Of a stretch of DNA of 64,000 nt, positions 34,675-43,887 are shown one piece after another. Every line of letters starts with the position of its first letter. The first letter of the stretch is position 1. The notes beneath the pieces were generated by a model. The model made no database searches. It saw only the letters and a list, made by a program, of their open reading frames with translations, and had not been told where the DNA came from. The DNA lies in the NCBI RefSeq assembly GCF_900177375.1, contig NZ_FWZU01000002.1:434001-498000 (forward strand), read 5' to 3'. This stretch comes from Desulfovibrio gilichinskyi (GTDB lineage: Bacteria; Desulfobacterota; Desulfovibrionia; Desulfovibrionales; Desulfovibrionaceae). Both the position numbers and the translations under genes were made by a program.

Positions 34675-35565
34675 TTAAGAAAAATAATGAATAACAGAAG
34701 GTACATTATCAGCTTTTAATTCGGAAGAAACTTTCTGAGCTAACGTTCTATCTTTAAAGAAGGATATGATGCTTGCTCCGCTTCCGCTCATGACTGCTCC
34801 GTTTGCTCCGTTTTTAAGCAAAAATTCCTTTGTTTGTCTTATCACAGAAAACTCAGGAAGAACAACTTGCTCAAAATCGTTAAACAAAGTTACCCTCGTT
34901 TTGGAGGACGCTTTATTATTACTACTGTCGAATGTTGTCAAGTAAAATGGATTTGTTTTTTGCAAATTTTCAGTGCGGACAACTCCGCTCCAAGCTTTGT
35001 ACGCCCATGCTGTATTTACATGTACATCCGGGCAGACAAGTAATGCTGTCAGGCCGGAAAGGTCAACTTCACAAGGGGTGAGAATTTCACCGATCCCTTT
35101 TGCCCATGCTGGGCCGTCCAGCAGGAAAAACGGAACGTCAGCACCAAGACCAGCGGCAAGAGCATTCAGAGCCTCATGCTCCATGCCGGGGCTGTGCGGA
35201 TGCGAGTTCAGAAAGCGCAGCATTGTTGCCGCGTCAGAACTGCCTCCTCCGAGCCCAGCGCCTGTGGGCGTTTTTTTAGTCAATTCTATATGCAGCCCCG
35301 GTCTGAAGCCGGTAGCCTGTGCATATTTATCCCATGCTTTATAAATGAGGTTGTCTTCCGCCGGAAGATCAAAATCCTCACAGTGAATTGAACAGCCTTC
35401 AGCCTTTTCAGTTATTGCAAGCGTGTCTGCAAGCGCAGGAAAAGGAAGAAAAAGAGTATCCAGCTCATGGTAGCCGTCTTCCCTTTTTCCGACAATTTTG
35501 AGGTAGAGGTTCACCTTTGCCGGAGCTGTAAGAATTGTTGCTGTATTGTTCATGATCAGCTTCAT
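34675..35565 (-). CDS. ispE: 4-diphosphocytidyl-2-C-methyl-D-erythritol kinase
   Basis: IspE phosphorylates CDP-methylerythritol in the MEP isoprenoid pathway. The GHMP-kinase signatures are 'TAPAKVNLYLKIVGKREDGYHEL' (start), the ATP loop 'PTGAGLGGGSSDAA', and the C-terminal 'GAVMSGSGASIISFF'. The length of 296 aa is normal. The ATG at 35565 and another four codons later are both possible starts. The stop is 31 bp from tRNA-Gln. Confidence 0.96.
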   Translation of the reverse strand: MKLIMNNTATILTAPAKVNLYLKIVGKREDGYHELDTLFLPFPALADTLAITEKAEGCSIHCEDFDLPAEDNLIYKAWDKYAQATGFRPGLHIELTKKTPTGAGLGGGSSDAATMLRFLNSHPHSPGMEHEALNALAAGLGADVPFFLLDGPAWAKGIGEILTPCEVDLSGLTALLVCPDVHVNTAWAYKAWSGVVRTENLQKTNPFYLTTFDSSNNKASSKTRVTLFNDFEQVVLPEFSVIRQTKEFLLKNGANGAVMSGSGASIISFFKDRTLAQKVSSELKADNVPSVIHYFS

Positions 35566-35660
35566 AACCTAAACTTTTTAAGGAAGGAAGTATCAAATAT
35601 ACCGATTTTTAAAAGAGTGAGTCCTATCGGATTAATCGTAGATTATAGTTAAATATAAGA

Positions 35661-35690
35661 AACGGGGCGCAGCTGATGCTGCGCCCCGTT
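35661..35690 (-). terminator. Terminator of the HtrA protease gene
   Basis: A perfect 13-bp stem (aacggggcgcagc / gctgcgccccgtt) is followed by a 'ttcttatatt' tail on the minus strand, between the protease gene and ispE. Confidence 0.9.
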
Positions 35691-35730
35691 TCGTCAGTAA
35701 CCAATAAATATTATTGATGTCGGTAATATT

Positions 35731-37185
35731 TTACTTCTGTTTATCAAGTTCAATGGTGCGGAATATATTGCCGCCTTGTCTCTTGATCAGCAGCATAACA
35801 AGTCCGCGCTCTTTACCTTCAGTGTCTATAATCTTACGCAGCTGGGCCAGTGTGTTTACCGGATGCTGGTTAGCTTCAAGTATAACGTCACCTACTGCAA
35901 TAGCCGCGTTTTCTGCGGGAGTTCCCTGTTTAACTTCGAGTACCAGCAAACCTTTAGGCTTATCTAAATCTAAAGTTTTTGCTTCTGCATCTCGATCAAT
36001 TACACGGACTACAATTCCAAGTTGATCAATTGTTTCGTCTTTAGTTTTCGGTGCAAACTTTTCAGCGGAAACAACGGTTTTCCCTGCTCTTTCACCAAGT
36101 GTGATAGTCAGGTTCTGTGTTGCACCTTTGCGCCAGACTTGGGCGACAATTGTTTTGCCCGGGAGAAGTGCGGCAACGGTGCGTAACAGGTCGTTTGTGT
36201 TATCTATTTTGGAACCGTCAATTTCAAGAATAACATCACCGACTTTCATTCCGCCTTTTGCAGCAGGATCTCCGGCAGTAACAGAGCTTACAAGCGCGCC
36301 GGTTTTGCCGGGAAGTCCAAGGGCTTTAGCTGTGTTTTCGTCGGCATCCTGTATAGATACGCCAAGCCAGCCCCTACTTACCTTATGGTCATTTTTGAGC
36401 TGGGTAATAACATTTTTAGCCATATTACTTGGAATGGCAAAGCCGATTCCCTGACCGCTGGCAACGATTGCGGTATTGATACCGACAACTTGTCCATTCA
36501 TATCAATAAGAGGTCCGCCGCTGTTACCGGGGTTGATGCTGGCATCTGTCTGAATGAAGTTGTCAAAAGGACCGGCTCCGATGATACGGCCTTTAGCACT
36601 TATGATCCCTTGAGTTATAGTATGCCCAAGTCCGAAGGGATTACCTATTGCAAGAACCCATTCTCCGACTTGTGACTTTTCGGAATCGGCAAATGTCAGG
36701 AAGGGCAATTTCTTGCCGGGTTCAATCTTAAGCAGAGCAAGATCGGTTTCTTTATCAAGACCGATCAGTTTTGCCGGGTAATCGCGGCCGTCATTGCGGA
36801 GCTTAACTTTGATTTCATCTGCTGAAGCAACAACATGGTTGTTTGTTACAATGTAACCGTCAGCGGATATAATAAAGCCGGAACCGAGTGACCCCTGTTT
36901 TTGCTTATGTTTAGGTCCGTTATTACCTTTGAATCTATCATCAAATTGTTTAAAGAATTCTTCAAAAGGGCTATTACCACCTCTGTTATCGCCATGAAAT
37001 TGAAACAGATCCTGCATGGGATTGCCGTTTACTTCAACTGTTTTAACAGTGTTGATGTTAACAACCGCAGGACCGCAATTTTTAGCTAGATCAACAAATG
37101 AAGGAAGCCCGTTCGCAATAGCTGACATGGGCAACATTAATACTGTGATAAGAGTGAAAATACCTAAAATACGTTTTGAATTCAT
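35731..37185 (-). CDS. degP: HtrA/DegP-family periplasmic serine protease
   Basis: This 484-residue protein has a signal peptide (cleavage after 'SAIANG'), a trypsin-like domain with the triad H117 ('TNNHVVA'), D148 and S222 ('PGNSGGPL'), and two PDZ domains (about 285-370 and 395-480). A Gly/Asn/Lys-rich linker precedes the protease domain. It degrades or refolds damaged periplasmic proteins. 'gaggagg' lies just before the ATG. It is probably monocistronic. The DegP, DegQ and DegS names overlap in this group, but the two PDZ domains exclude DegS. Confidence 0.95.
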   Translation of the reverse strand: MNSKRILGIFTLITVLMLPMSAIANGLPSFVDLAKNCGPAVVNINTVKTVEVNGNPMQDLFQFHGDNRGGNSPFEEFFKQFDDRFKGNNGPKHKQKQGSLGSGFIISADGYIVTNNHVVASADEIKVKLRNDGRDYPAKLIGLDKETDLALLKIEPGKKLPFLTFADSEKSQVGEWVLAIGNPFGLGHTITQGIISAKGRIIGAGPFDNFIQTDASINPGNSGGPLIDMNGQVVGINTAIVASGQGIGFAIPSNMAKNVITQLKNDHKVSRGWLGVSIQDADENTAKALGLPGKTGALVSSVTAGDPAAKGGMKVGDVILEIDGSKIDNTNDLLRTVAALLPGKTIVAQVWRKGATQNLTITLGERAGKTVVSAEKFAPKTKDETIDQLGIVVRVIDRDAEAKTLDLDKPKGLLVLEVKQGTPAENAAIAVGDVILEANQHPVNTLAQLRKIIDTEGKERGLVMLLIKRQGGNIFRTIELDKQK

Positions 37186-37338
37186 GTAACCTCCTCTGTA
37201 GCCGCCGGGAAAACGGGGAACGACGGCACTGGAAAAATTATAGGTCTATTTGAACAAAAGTAAATAGGTTAAAATGATTTGTCTTGCAGTTGTTTAAAAA
37301 TGTTTATCGCTGTATCGGGTAATAAATTAGGAGAGGAA

Positions 37339-38277
37339 ATGGATAACGAGTTGATTGATAAATTTTTGGGGAAATTGGAAAATGAAACAATTGAACAGTT
37401 TCAAGAGGTGGAAAATCTGTTTTGTTCAAGAGATTTTTCTCTAGAGCAAATAGGCGGTTGGTTCCTTATAAAATTTGCACCTAATTTAGGTTATATGCCC
37501 ATTTGGAAATATGAACCGATGACTCGCTATTCCTTTCAGCACAAAGCATGGGAATGTAAAATCGGTAAATATCGTTTTTTTACATCTGCCTGTCCTTTTT
37601 TTGAATTTGTATGTGAATTGCGTGGATATACGCTGCCAGGAACAGTCTGTCCTGATTCTGTGGTTGTCGACGCAGGGCCATGGAACGGAATTTCAGGAAT
37701 GTATTTTAGTGCTGCTGCGGATAAAGGAAAGATCATTTTTCTGGAACCGGATAAGCAAAGCGCAGATTTTATTGCTACTGATATTGATAAAAATAAGTTT
37801 ACAAATTGTGAGTTGGTCAGAAAGGCTCTGTATAGTAAAAGTGGTGAAGTAGGATTTAAGCACAAGTCCGGTGGTGAAAGCAGTATAAATGATTCTGGCG
37901 CAGCAACCGTACAAGCGATTACTTTAAACGATTTAGTAGCGGCCTATGCTCCAAACGGAGTCGATTTTTTTAAAATTGATATCGAAGGCGCTGAAATCGA
38001 AATAGCTGATGATATTGCTGCATATATAAGTGAGAATCCAAAGTCATGGGCGGCGATTGCATCATATCACCAAGTCGGAGACGTAAGATCATCCAGTATT
38101 TTGGAAGCGCGCTTTGCTAAATATCCTGATTTGGTATTTAAGACAGCGTATCCGTATCATGAGACTACATTTGCGGCGAATGTGAAGAATGAAATTGTTG
38201 CAGGAAATATTAAGAAAATGACAAGCTTTGCTGTAGGCTGGAAGGCTATTGATAAGGATATGGAGCGGCGTAGTTAA
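37339..38277 (+). CDS. FkbM-family methyltransferase
   Basis: This protein is 312 aa from the ATG at 37339, which has 'aggagagg' before it; a longer frame starts with TTG. The FkbM fold is shown by 'VVDAGPWNGISGMYFSAAADKGKIIFLEPD' landmarks (SAM loop D-x-G-x-x-x-G), 'DFFKIDIEGAEIEI' and 'WAAIASYHQ'. FkbM enzymes O-methylate sugars or polyketides. The loop 'DAGPWNG' differs from the usual DvGAnxG. No glycan genes are adjacent, so the substrate is unknown. Confidence 0.88.
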   Translation: MDNELIDKFLGKLENETIEQFQEVENLFCSRDFSLEQIGGWFLIKFAPNLGYMPIWKYEPMTRYSFQHKAWECKIGKYRFFTSACPFFEFVCELRGYTLPGTVCPDSVVVDAGPWNGISGMYFSAAADKGKIIFLEPDKQSADFIATDIDKNKFTNCELVRKALYSKSGEVGFKHKSGGESSINDSGAATVQAITLNDLVAAYAPNGVDFFKIDIEGAEIEIADDIAAYISENPKSWAAIASYHQVGDVRSSSILEARFAKYPDLVFKTAYPYHETTFAANVKNEIVAGNIKKMTSFAVGWKAIDKDMERRS

Positions 38278-38326
38278 TTCACCGCTCCGTTAAAAATGTT
38301 TGCAACAAATATGAATAACGCTAATG

Positions 38327-39226
38327 CTATTTCCGCAAAGAATTACGGACAAGGAATATCCCGCCAAGAACCAGCATGCATCCTGCCATCTGCTCGATTC
38401 CTATAGATTCGCCAAGAAAAATTATTCCAAGGCATAACGCTACAACCGGCGGAAGATACGAAACTGAAGAAGTTGCCACCGCGCCGATGGATTGAATAAG
38501 TCCATAGTAGATTACATAGGCAAAGCCCGACCCAAGTACGCCAAGACCGATCGCTACACTCGCAGCAATAGTCCATGAATCAGTGATAGCTCCCATTCCT
38601 GCCCAGTGGGTAAGCGGGGTGTAAAATATAGTCGCCAAGAGCATTTGCAGTGCGGCAAGGCTGAGGGATGGAACTCCTGAATTAACAAGGTTTTTTCTAG
38701 CATATACAAATGCCACTGCGTAACCTATTCCTCCGAGAAGCATATAACCCACGCCGCTCATGGTTGAAGAACTAAGTCCATTCCATGGATTTACTATAAA
38801 AATTATCCCGATGAAGCTGGTTAATATTCCGGCTGTTTTCTGACGGGAAAGTTTTTCTTCTGGTAGGACCAGTGCTGCTAGAATTGTAGTCAAAAGCGGA
38901 ACTGTTCCACTGAGGACTCCGGCCGCTCCTGAATCAAGACGCTTTGTTCCTTCCATAAAACAATGGAAGGTCAGGACATTTGCGGAAAGGGCCATAACAG
39001 AAACATGAAAAAGAAGTTTTCTGTTTGTTCCAATAACTCTGATTACGATTGGAAGAAACGGTGATAGAACAAAAGCTCCGAAAGCAAGTCTCAGCCATAC
39101 AATCTGTGATGAACTGAGTACAGCCGCACCTATCTTCATAAATATGAAGTTTGCTCCCCATAAAAGACCGAGCAGAGCAAGCCATAAAAAAGGTGTTTTT
39201 TTAAATGAATTTTCAAGTATAAACAT
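38327..39226 (-). CDS. DMT-superfamily (EamA) transporter
   Basis: This inner-membrane protein of 299 aa has ten hydrophobic helices arranged as two EamA repeats: 'LLWGANFIFMKIGA' begins the first and 'GGIGYAVAFVYARKNL' the second. Such proteins usually export amino acids or other metabolites. It lies 35 bp downstream of an AraC-type regulator on the same strand, so both are likely one operon and the regulator may respond to the exported compound. Confidence 0.9.
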   Translation of the reverse strand: MFILENSFKKTPFLWLALLGLLWGANFIFMKIGAAVLSSSQIVWLRLAFGAFVLSPFLPIVIRVIGTNRKLLFHVSVMALSANVLTFHCFMEGTKRLDSGAAGVLSGTVPLLTTILAALVLPEEKLSRQKTAGILTSFIGIIFIVNPWNGLSSSTMSGVGYMLLGGIGYAVAFVYARKNLVNSGVPSLSLAALQMLLATIFYTPLTHWAGMGAITDSWTIAASVAIGLGVLGSGFAYVIYYGLIQSIGAVATSSVSYLPPVVALCLGIIFLGESIGIEQMAGCMLVLGGIFLVRNSLRK

Positions 39227-39261
39227 ATAATTCTCCTGTAATTTTAGAAAAATTATATTCT

Positions 39262-40107
39262 TTAATATTGGGGAAAATATTGCAGATTCTTGCTCAGTTT
39301 ACGGAACATGCCCGGAGTAACCCCGACCACAGCTTTAAATCTGTTGGTAAGATGGCTCTGGTCAACAAAACCTGTTTCCGCAGCTATTTCTGCAAGCGGC
39401 ATCCCCGAACATAAAAGTTTCTTAGCCGATTTTATGCGGCAACAAAGCTGGTAAACGTGTGGAGGTATACCTGTTTGTGTGCTGAAGGATCGCACAAAAT
39501 GGAACTGACTCATGCAGGCTATATCTGCAAGTTCATCAAGTTTGATTGGATTGCTATAATAAGCGTCAAGGTATTCACGTGCATTGGATATGCCTGATTT
39601 ATTTTTTTTATTACGTGATAATGAAGGTCTTTTTGCGCCATATCTAAGAATGAAATGTGCTAACGCATTGTTCAGCAGACTTTGTTTGGCAAGAGGAGTG
39701 GCAAGTTTAGAATTGAGAGCTTCGTGAAGATTTAAAAAAAGACCGGTTACAAATTCGTCTTGATATACGACCCGTTCGAAGTAGGGCATGTCCATTGAAT
39801 GTCCGCATATTTGTTCAGCCACTTCACTCAATACAGCAGGGCTGGGGTATATCACTCTGTAGCTCCATCCCGCTTCTGTTGCAGCGTGACCTGTATGAAG
39901 TTCTTCAGGATTAATCACGCAGGTAGTGTTTTCCGGCATTATCTCATGCCCGCCGCGAAAGCGTACACGCTGCGCTCCTGATTGGATAACCCCGATGACA
40001 AATTCTTCGTGAGCATGGGGGGCGAATCTGTGAGAATAATATGTTGCGGTCAAACATTCCAGACCGTCAAGATCGTTATCGATCCAGTAATTGGCTACGT
40101 CTTTCAT
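39262..40107 (-). CDS. AraC-family transcriptional regulator
   Basis: This 281-residue protein has an N-terminal cupin-type ligand domain ('HRFAPHAHEEFVIGVIQSGAQRVRFRG', about 25-90, of the 'AraC binding' kind) and a C-terminal pair of helix-turn-helix motifs ('LDELADIACMSQFHFVRSF' and 'PLAEIAAETGFVDQSHLTNRF', then 'GVTPGMFRK'). It should bind near its own operon. The downstream gene is a DMT exporter, the usual partner for this subfamily. Confidence 0.92.
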   Translation of the reverse strand: MKDVANYWIDNDLDGLECLTATYYSHRFAPHAHEEFVIGVIQSGAQRVRFRGGHEIMPENTTCVINPEELHTGHAATEAGWSYRVIYPSPAVLSEVAEQICGHSMDMPYFERVVYQDEFVTGLFLNLHEALNSKLATPLAKQSLLNNALAHFILRYGAKRPSLSRNKKNKSGISNAREYLDAYYSNPIKLDELADIACMSQFHFVRSFSTQTGIPPHVYQLCCRIKSAKKLLCSGMPLAEIAAETGFVDQSHLTNRFKAVVGVTPGMFRKLSKNLQYFPQY

Positions 40108-40219
40108 ATTATTATAAATTAGATATTTTGCAGATTCAAAAAAAGTTTTTAAAAAAGTATTTTTGTTAGATTAGCTGAACCATGACAGGAGCACAATCGT
40201 TAGCTGTGAAATTAAAAAA

Positions 40220-40245
40220 GGCTGATTATCTTAAGATAATCAGCC
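40220..40245 (-). terminator. Terminator of the anchored surface-protein gene
   Basis: A perfect 26-base palindrome (ggctgattatctt and its reverse complement, no loop bases) is flanked by A and T runs, 43 bp past the stop of the surface protein. Confidence 0.85.
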
Positions 40246-40287
40246 CTTAAAGTGCATACGTATACTGCAACCAAAGTCGTGATGAAT

Positions 40288-42375
40288 TTATTTGAACTTT
40301 CTCTTTGCAACTTTTCTTCGGAAGACCATAAAAATTAAAGCCGCAATGAACATTCCTGCGAGTTCATACCTGACATCGGAATCAGGATTCAGCACGCAAC
40401 CTGAACTGGACGAAGTGCTTGCCCCCAGCGCAACCGGGTCTGTTATTTGACCGAGTGCAGAATTTTCGTCATACTTTCCATTATCTTGCACAACAAAATG
40501 TACGTAATAAGTATTACCGGTGACAAGTTGATCACTAGGCAAAATATGAGTTCCGGCAAGGTCCGTCAGCCACCATGTTCCGTCGGAGTAAATCGGTCCT
40601 GTTGCAGCGTAATTCCCGAAGAAAGCAGAGGTCCCGTTTGAATATAGTTTAAGCAATCGGAGCGAAGTAGGTGACCCTGACGGCAGAGTGTTAGAATTCA
40701 TCATGAAAACACCATACCCGCCGCTTACATTTATGGAGGCATTGAAGGAGCAGATTGTCGAGTAGGTGGTAAAATTCTCTACAGCGTATGTTGTTTTTAG
40801 GTCATTTGCGGTCAAATCTTTGGAAGAAAACTCATTTACATTAACCACTACTCCTGGCTGTTGAGAGGGGCTGGGTCCGACTGTGGAATGATTTTCAGTG
40901 TCTACACCGATTTCAAGATATCCGTTTGGATGGTCTATTCTGTTAAAAGTGATAAGTGTTGCTCCGCCACGATCTTGTAACCCGAATCCGTAAGCTCCGG
41001 TGATTCCTTTTAATCCTGCGGCGTAAGTGTGGTAGTTAGTCGGGTTTCCCGGTTGAGCTTTACTGTAAATATATCCTTTGCCCACAGGGGAATTAGGTAC
41101 ACTGTATGCTCCGCCAGAGGCTTTCAGCCCCCCGAACCATTCCGCGCTTGTTAAATCTCCGATTTGAACATTCAGTGCTGAAGTCGCATTGAACTTTACG
41201 GTACTCCCCGGTAGACCCCAGCTCAGCCCTGCAAGCAGGTCGCCTACTACCCAGCCGTAAAAATCATTTTCAACTCCGGTGGTGGTTGTAGACCCATATG
41301 TATATGCAGGATTGTTGCCGTAAATTCCTGTAGATGCATTCAGAGCTGCAAAAGTTATAGTGATATTAACATTAGCTGTATTGTCACCAACTCCAACACC
41401 AATATTTGTTCCTACTCCTGCTACAGCTCCGTTCCCGGAACCGGTCTGCGCAGTCATTGTTGCATCGCCGTTAGCAGCAAATGTTACTTCATAATCATAA
41501 CTTTGAGTTTGATTTCTTGCCGTTCTGTCCGCCGCGGTTAGCGGGGCAGCATTCGCAGGCTGACCGCCTACTCCTCCAAAAAGCCCTTTAATTTTTATCG
41601 GCTTACTATTTACTGTTGTTGATTGGTAGAGGGTTGTTTTGAGGTAGTTGGTCCAGTCATTATATTTTCTGCACATATCTGCGGAGGTAGGGGAAAGTAC
41701 CCGGGTAAAATTAGTGCTCGGGAGTGCGTCTGAAGCGGAAGGTCGTACAGTTGCATCCTGAACTATAGTTGTCTTACCGAGAGTTTTTGTAAGCACTTCA
41801 CTTGTAACAGACGTCTTTAACGGGTTGTTGTTAACTGCCGTGGCATTTTGGATTGTAAGGGATAAAGCTATTGCCGCATAATCAATATATGTCAGGTTTG
41901 TGTTGAGTATAGGAGTCGTTACGGTACTAACTGTGCCGCTTTCAATATCAAGTTCCATAGGTTGAAAGCGAATCCCTAAACTGGGATCATTTGATGTCGG
42001 CTCTGTTGATGGTTGCGTGCAACCGAATGTGCCCATAGGGCTGTCATAAGAAATATATATTCTTCCTGAATTGAAGTCGCTTACAAGTACCGCAGGGACT
42101 CCTGCCGGAACTCCTGTGGCAATAGAACTGGGGGATGTTAACTCGGACATTTTATATGAGCGCGTTGTGCTTAAGGCTTGCCCCGAAGATGTAGGACCGT
42201 TATAAGTGCCTGTTATACTCGGGGATGGACCTGCTCCGACACAATTATAAAAAGTTGCGTATACTTTTTCAGGATCATGTTTAGCGTTGAGTTTGAAGAC
42301 TATAGGTATATCAGCGGCAAGTATTGAAGCTGGTAGTAATAAACATAACATCAAGGCTAAACATAATGTTTTCAT
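40288..42375 (-). CDS. Secreted surface protein with choice-of-anchor-U-like C-terminus
   Basis: This 695-residue protein has a signal peptide ('LCLALMLCLLLPASILA') and a long Thr/Ser/Gly/Asn-rich, beta-type body. Near the C-terminus is a domain with 'SDGTWWLTDLAG' and 'VQDNGKYDENSALGQITDP', followed by Ser-rich 'STSSSSGCVLNPDSD', one transmembrane helix and a basic 'RRKVAKRKFK' tail. That tripartite tail (SGC, membrane helix, basic cluster) resembles Cys-type sorting signals of Gram-negative surface proteins. The same tail ends the 498-aa-frame protein near 53 kb. Its surface role is inferred. It is monocistronic with a perfect terminator. Confidence 0.8.
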   Translation of the reverse strand: MKTLCLALMLCLLLPASILAADIPIVFKLNAKHDPEKVYATFYNCVGAGPSPSITGTYNGPTSSGQALSTTRSYKMSELTSPSSIATGVPAGVPAVLVSDFNSGRIYISYDSPMGTFGCTQPSTEPTSNDPSLGIRFQPMELDIESGTVSTVTTPILNTNLTYIDYAAIALSLTIQNATAVNNNPLKTSVTSEVLTKTLGKTTIVQDATVRPSASDALPSTNFTRVLSPTSADMCRKYNDWTNYLKTTLYQSTTVNSKPIKIKGLFGGVGGQPANAAPLTAADRTARNQTQSYDYEVTFAANGDATMTAQTGSGNGAVAGVGTNIGVGVGDNTANVNITITFAALNASTGIYGNNPAYTYGSTTTTGVENDFYGWVVGDLLAGLSWGLPGSTVKFNATSALNVQIGDLTSAEWFGGLKASGGAYSVPNSPVGKGYIYSKAQPGNPTNYHTYAAGLKGITGAYGFGLQDRGGATLITFNRIDHPNGYLEIGVDTENHSTVGPSPSQQPGVVVNVNEFSSKDLTANDLKTTYAVENFTTYSTICSFNASINVSGGYGVFMMNSNTLPSGSPTSLRLLKLYSNGTSAFFGNYAATGPIYSDGTWWLTDLAGTHILPSDQLVTGNTYYVHFVVQDNGKYDENSALGQITDPVALGASTSSSSGCVLNPDSDVRYELAGMFIAALIFMVFRRKVAKRKFK

Positions 42376-42578
42376 AAAATGTCCTCAATTAAAGAATATT
42401 AAAAATGCGAGTAGTTACTTTTACCATATAATCCTTTATTGTTCAATGTTATTTTTTTTTTTGTGGTTGTCATTATTGATTATATTCAAATGGTTATAAT
42501 ATTTACTTTGCTGTACGGCTCATTTTTACTTAAACTACCGTAATAACGGCTACCTTCATATTAATAATTAGGACACCA

Positions 42579-43271
42579 ATGAAAGACGAAGATCTCCAGC
42601 ACATGATTGAAGCATTGCAAGCAGATGAGAATTTGAATCGCGCAGTTCCGTCAGAGATTGCAGCCTTGGCGAAAAAAGCACGTCGGCTTTATTTTGAGAA
42701 AGGTGAGTATATATTTAAAACAGGCGATGATTCCAGCGATTTTTTACTTGTTGAAAGCGGCAGAGTTGTCCTGTCGAAGGAAGCTTCATCTGGAAAAGCT
42801 TTTACTTATTTGATTGCAATGCGTGGAATGCCGCTCAATGCCATAACTTGTTTCAGATCACGACTGCGTTTTTTCACCGCCAGAGTTGCTGAAAAATCAG
42901 TAATAATTTCTATTCCCTGTCAGGATTTTAAGCAGTGGGTGCTAAGTAATGCTGAGGTTGCCGCAGGGATCTTGAATTCCATGGGTGACAGAATTGACGG
43001 AGCTTATACACGCATATTGGACCTGATTGATGAAAGTGCTGAAAAACGGATATTAAATGTTTTAAGTATGCTTTCCACCCGAATAGGACTGGATCTGCCT
43101 CTTACTAACGTCGATGTTTCTGAAATGGTTGGTTCTTCACGGGAAACTGCCGCCCGTGTTATTTCCCGGCTACAGGATATCGGATTGGTGTCCAAGGCGC
43201 GAGGCACCTTAACCATCCTCAACAAAGCAGAGCTTGATGAATTGTCTTCCAGTCCTTTTTTCATTCTTTAG
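42579..43271 (+). CDS. Crp/Fnr-family transcriptional regulator
   Basis: This 230-residue protein has a cyclic-nucleotide-binding beta-roll ('RLYFEKGEYIFKTGDDSSDFLLVESGRVVLSK', about 32-120), a long dimer helix, and a winged HTH ('LTNVDVSEMVGSSRETAARVISRLQDIGLV'; the R of SSRET is typical). No Fnr-type N-terminal cysteines exist, so it is not an Fe-S sensor. The effector is unknown. It is divergent from the surface-protein gene (203 bp gap), so it may control that gene or its own neighbours. Confidence 0.9.
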   Translation: MKDEDLQHMIEALQADENLNRAVPSEIAALAKKARRLYFEKGEYIFKTGDDSSDFLLVESGRVVLSKEASSGKAFTYLIAMRGMPLNAITCFRSRLRFFTARVAEKSVIISIPCQDFKQWVLSNAEVAAGILNSMGDRIDGAYTRILDLIDESAEKRILNVLSMLSTRIGLDLPLTNVDVSEMVGSSRETAARVISRLQDIGLVSKARGTLTILNKAELDELSSSPFFIL

Positions 43272-43429
43272 CACTCTGTGCTCTCTTTAGTGACGCAGGT
43301 CATTGTTTAACCTTCTCTCCAAGTATACTTATATTTCGCTGATGTGTTAATTCGCTAAATTTATTGGCCCATAATTTTCTATATAAAATATCTCAGGCAA
43401 AATAAGTTAAAACCTCATAGGAAGGACAT

Positions 43430-43747
43430 ATGAAAGGATATTTCGTTACTTTTTTTACTCAGCAGAATCGTGAACACGAGGGTATTCCGCTGGCGACTTG
43501 GATTATTGAAAAAGCGCAAAAGCTTGGTGTAGGCGGGGCCACTCTTTTTTCAGGGAAAGAGGGATTCGGGCATGACGGGCGCTTTCATTCTGAAAATCTT
43601 TTTGATCTTGAAGACACCCCCTTACAGGTTGCTATAGCTCTTTCAGCTGAGGAATGTGACAGGTTGCTGGATTGTATTAATAAAAATAACCTGCGTGTTT
43701 TTTACACCAAGTCTGAGATTGAGTTCGGTTTTACCTCTGAAAGCTAA
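43430..43747 (+). CDS. DUF190-family protein
   Basis: This is a small 105-residue protein. The pattern 'YFVTFFTQQNREHEGIPLATWIIEKAQKLGVGGATLF' and 'GKEGFGHDGRFH' matches DUF190, a PII-like ferredoxin-fold family. DUF190 genes often lie next to CrcB fluoride exporters. Here the following gene is a DUF554 membrane protein instead. 'aggaaggac' precedes the ATG. Its role is probably regulatory but not established. Confidence 0.85.
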   Translation: MKGYFVTFFTQQNREHEGIPLATWIIEKAQKLGVGGATLFSGKEGFGHDGRFHSENLFDLEDTPLQVAIALSAEECDRLLDCINKNNLRVFYTKSEIEFGFTSES

Positions 43748-43887
43748 AAACTAGCGTTTCCCCCGTAAAATTTCGTTTCGCGGTACTGTGCCCTGCCTAT
43801 TTAGCAGAGGCCATCCTACCGTATTGTCTATGCTTTAGAATTATTAAAAAAAGAGCGCGATACATTCGTGCTGCAAAAGGAACTGAT

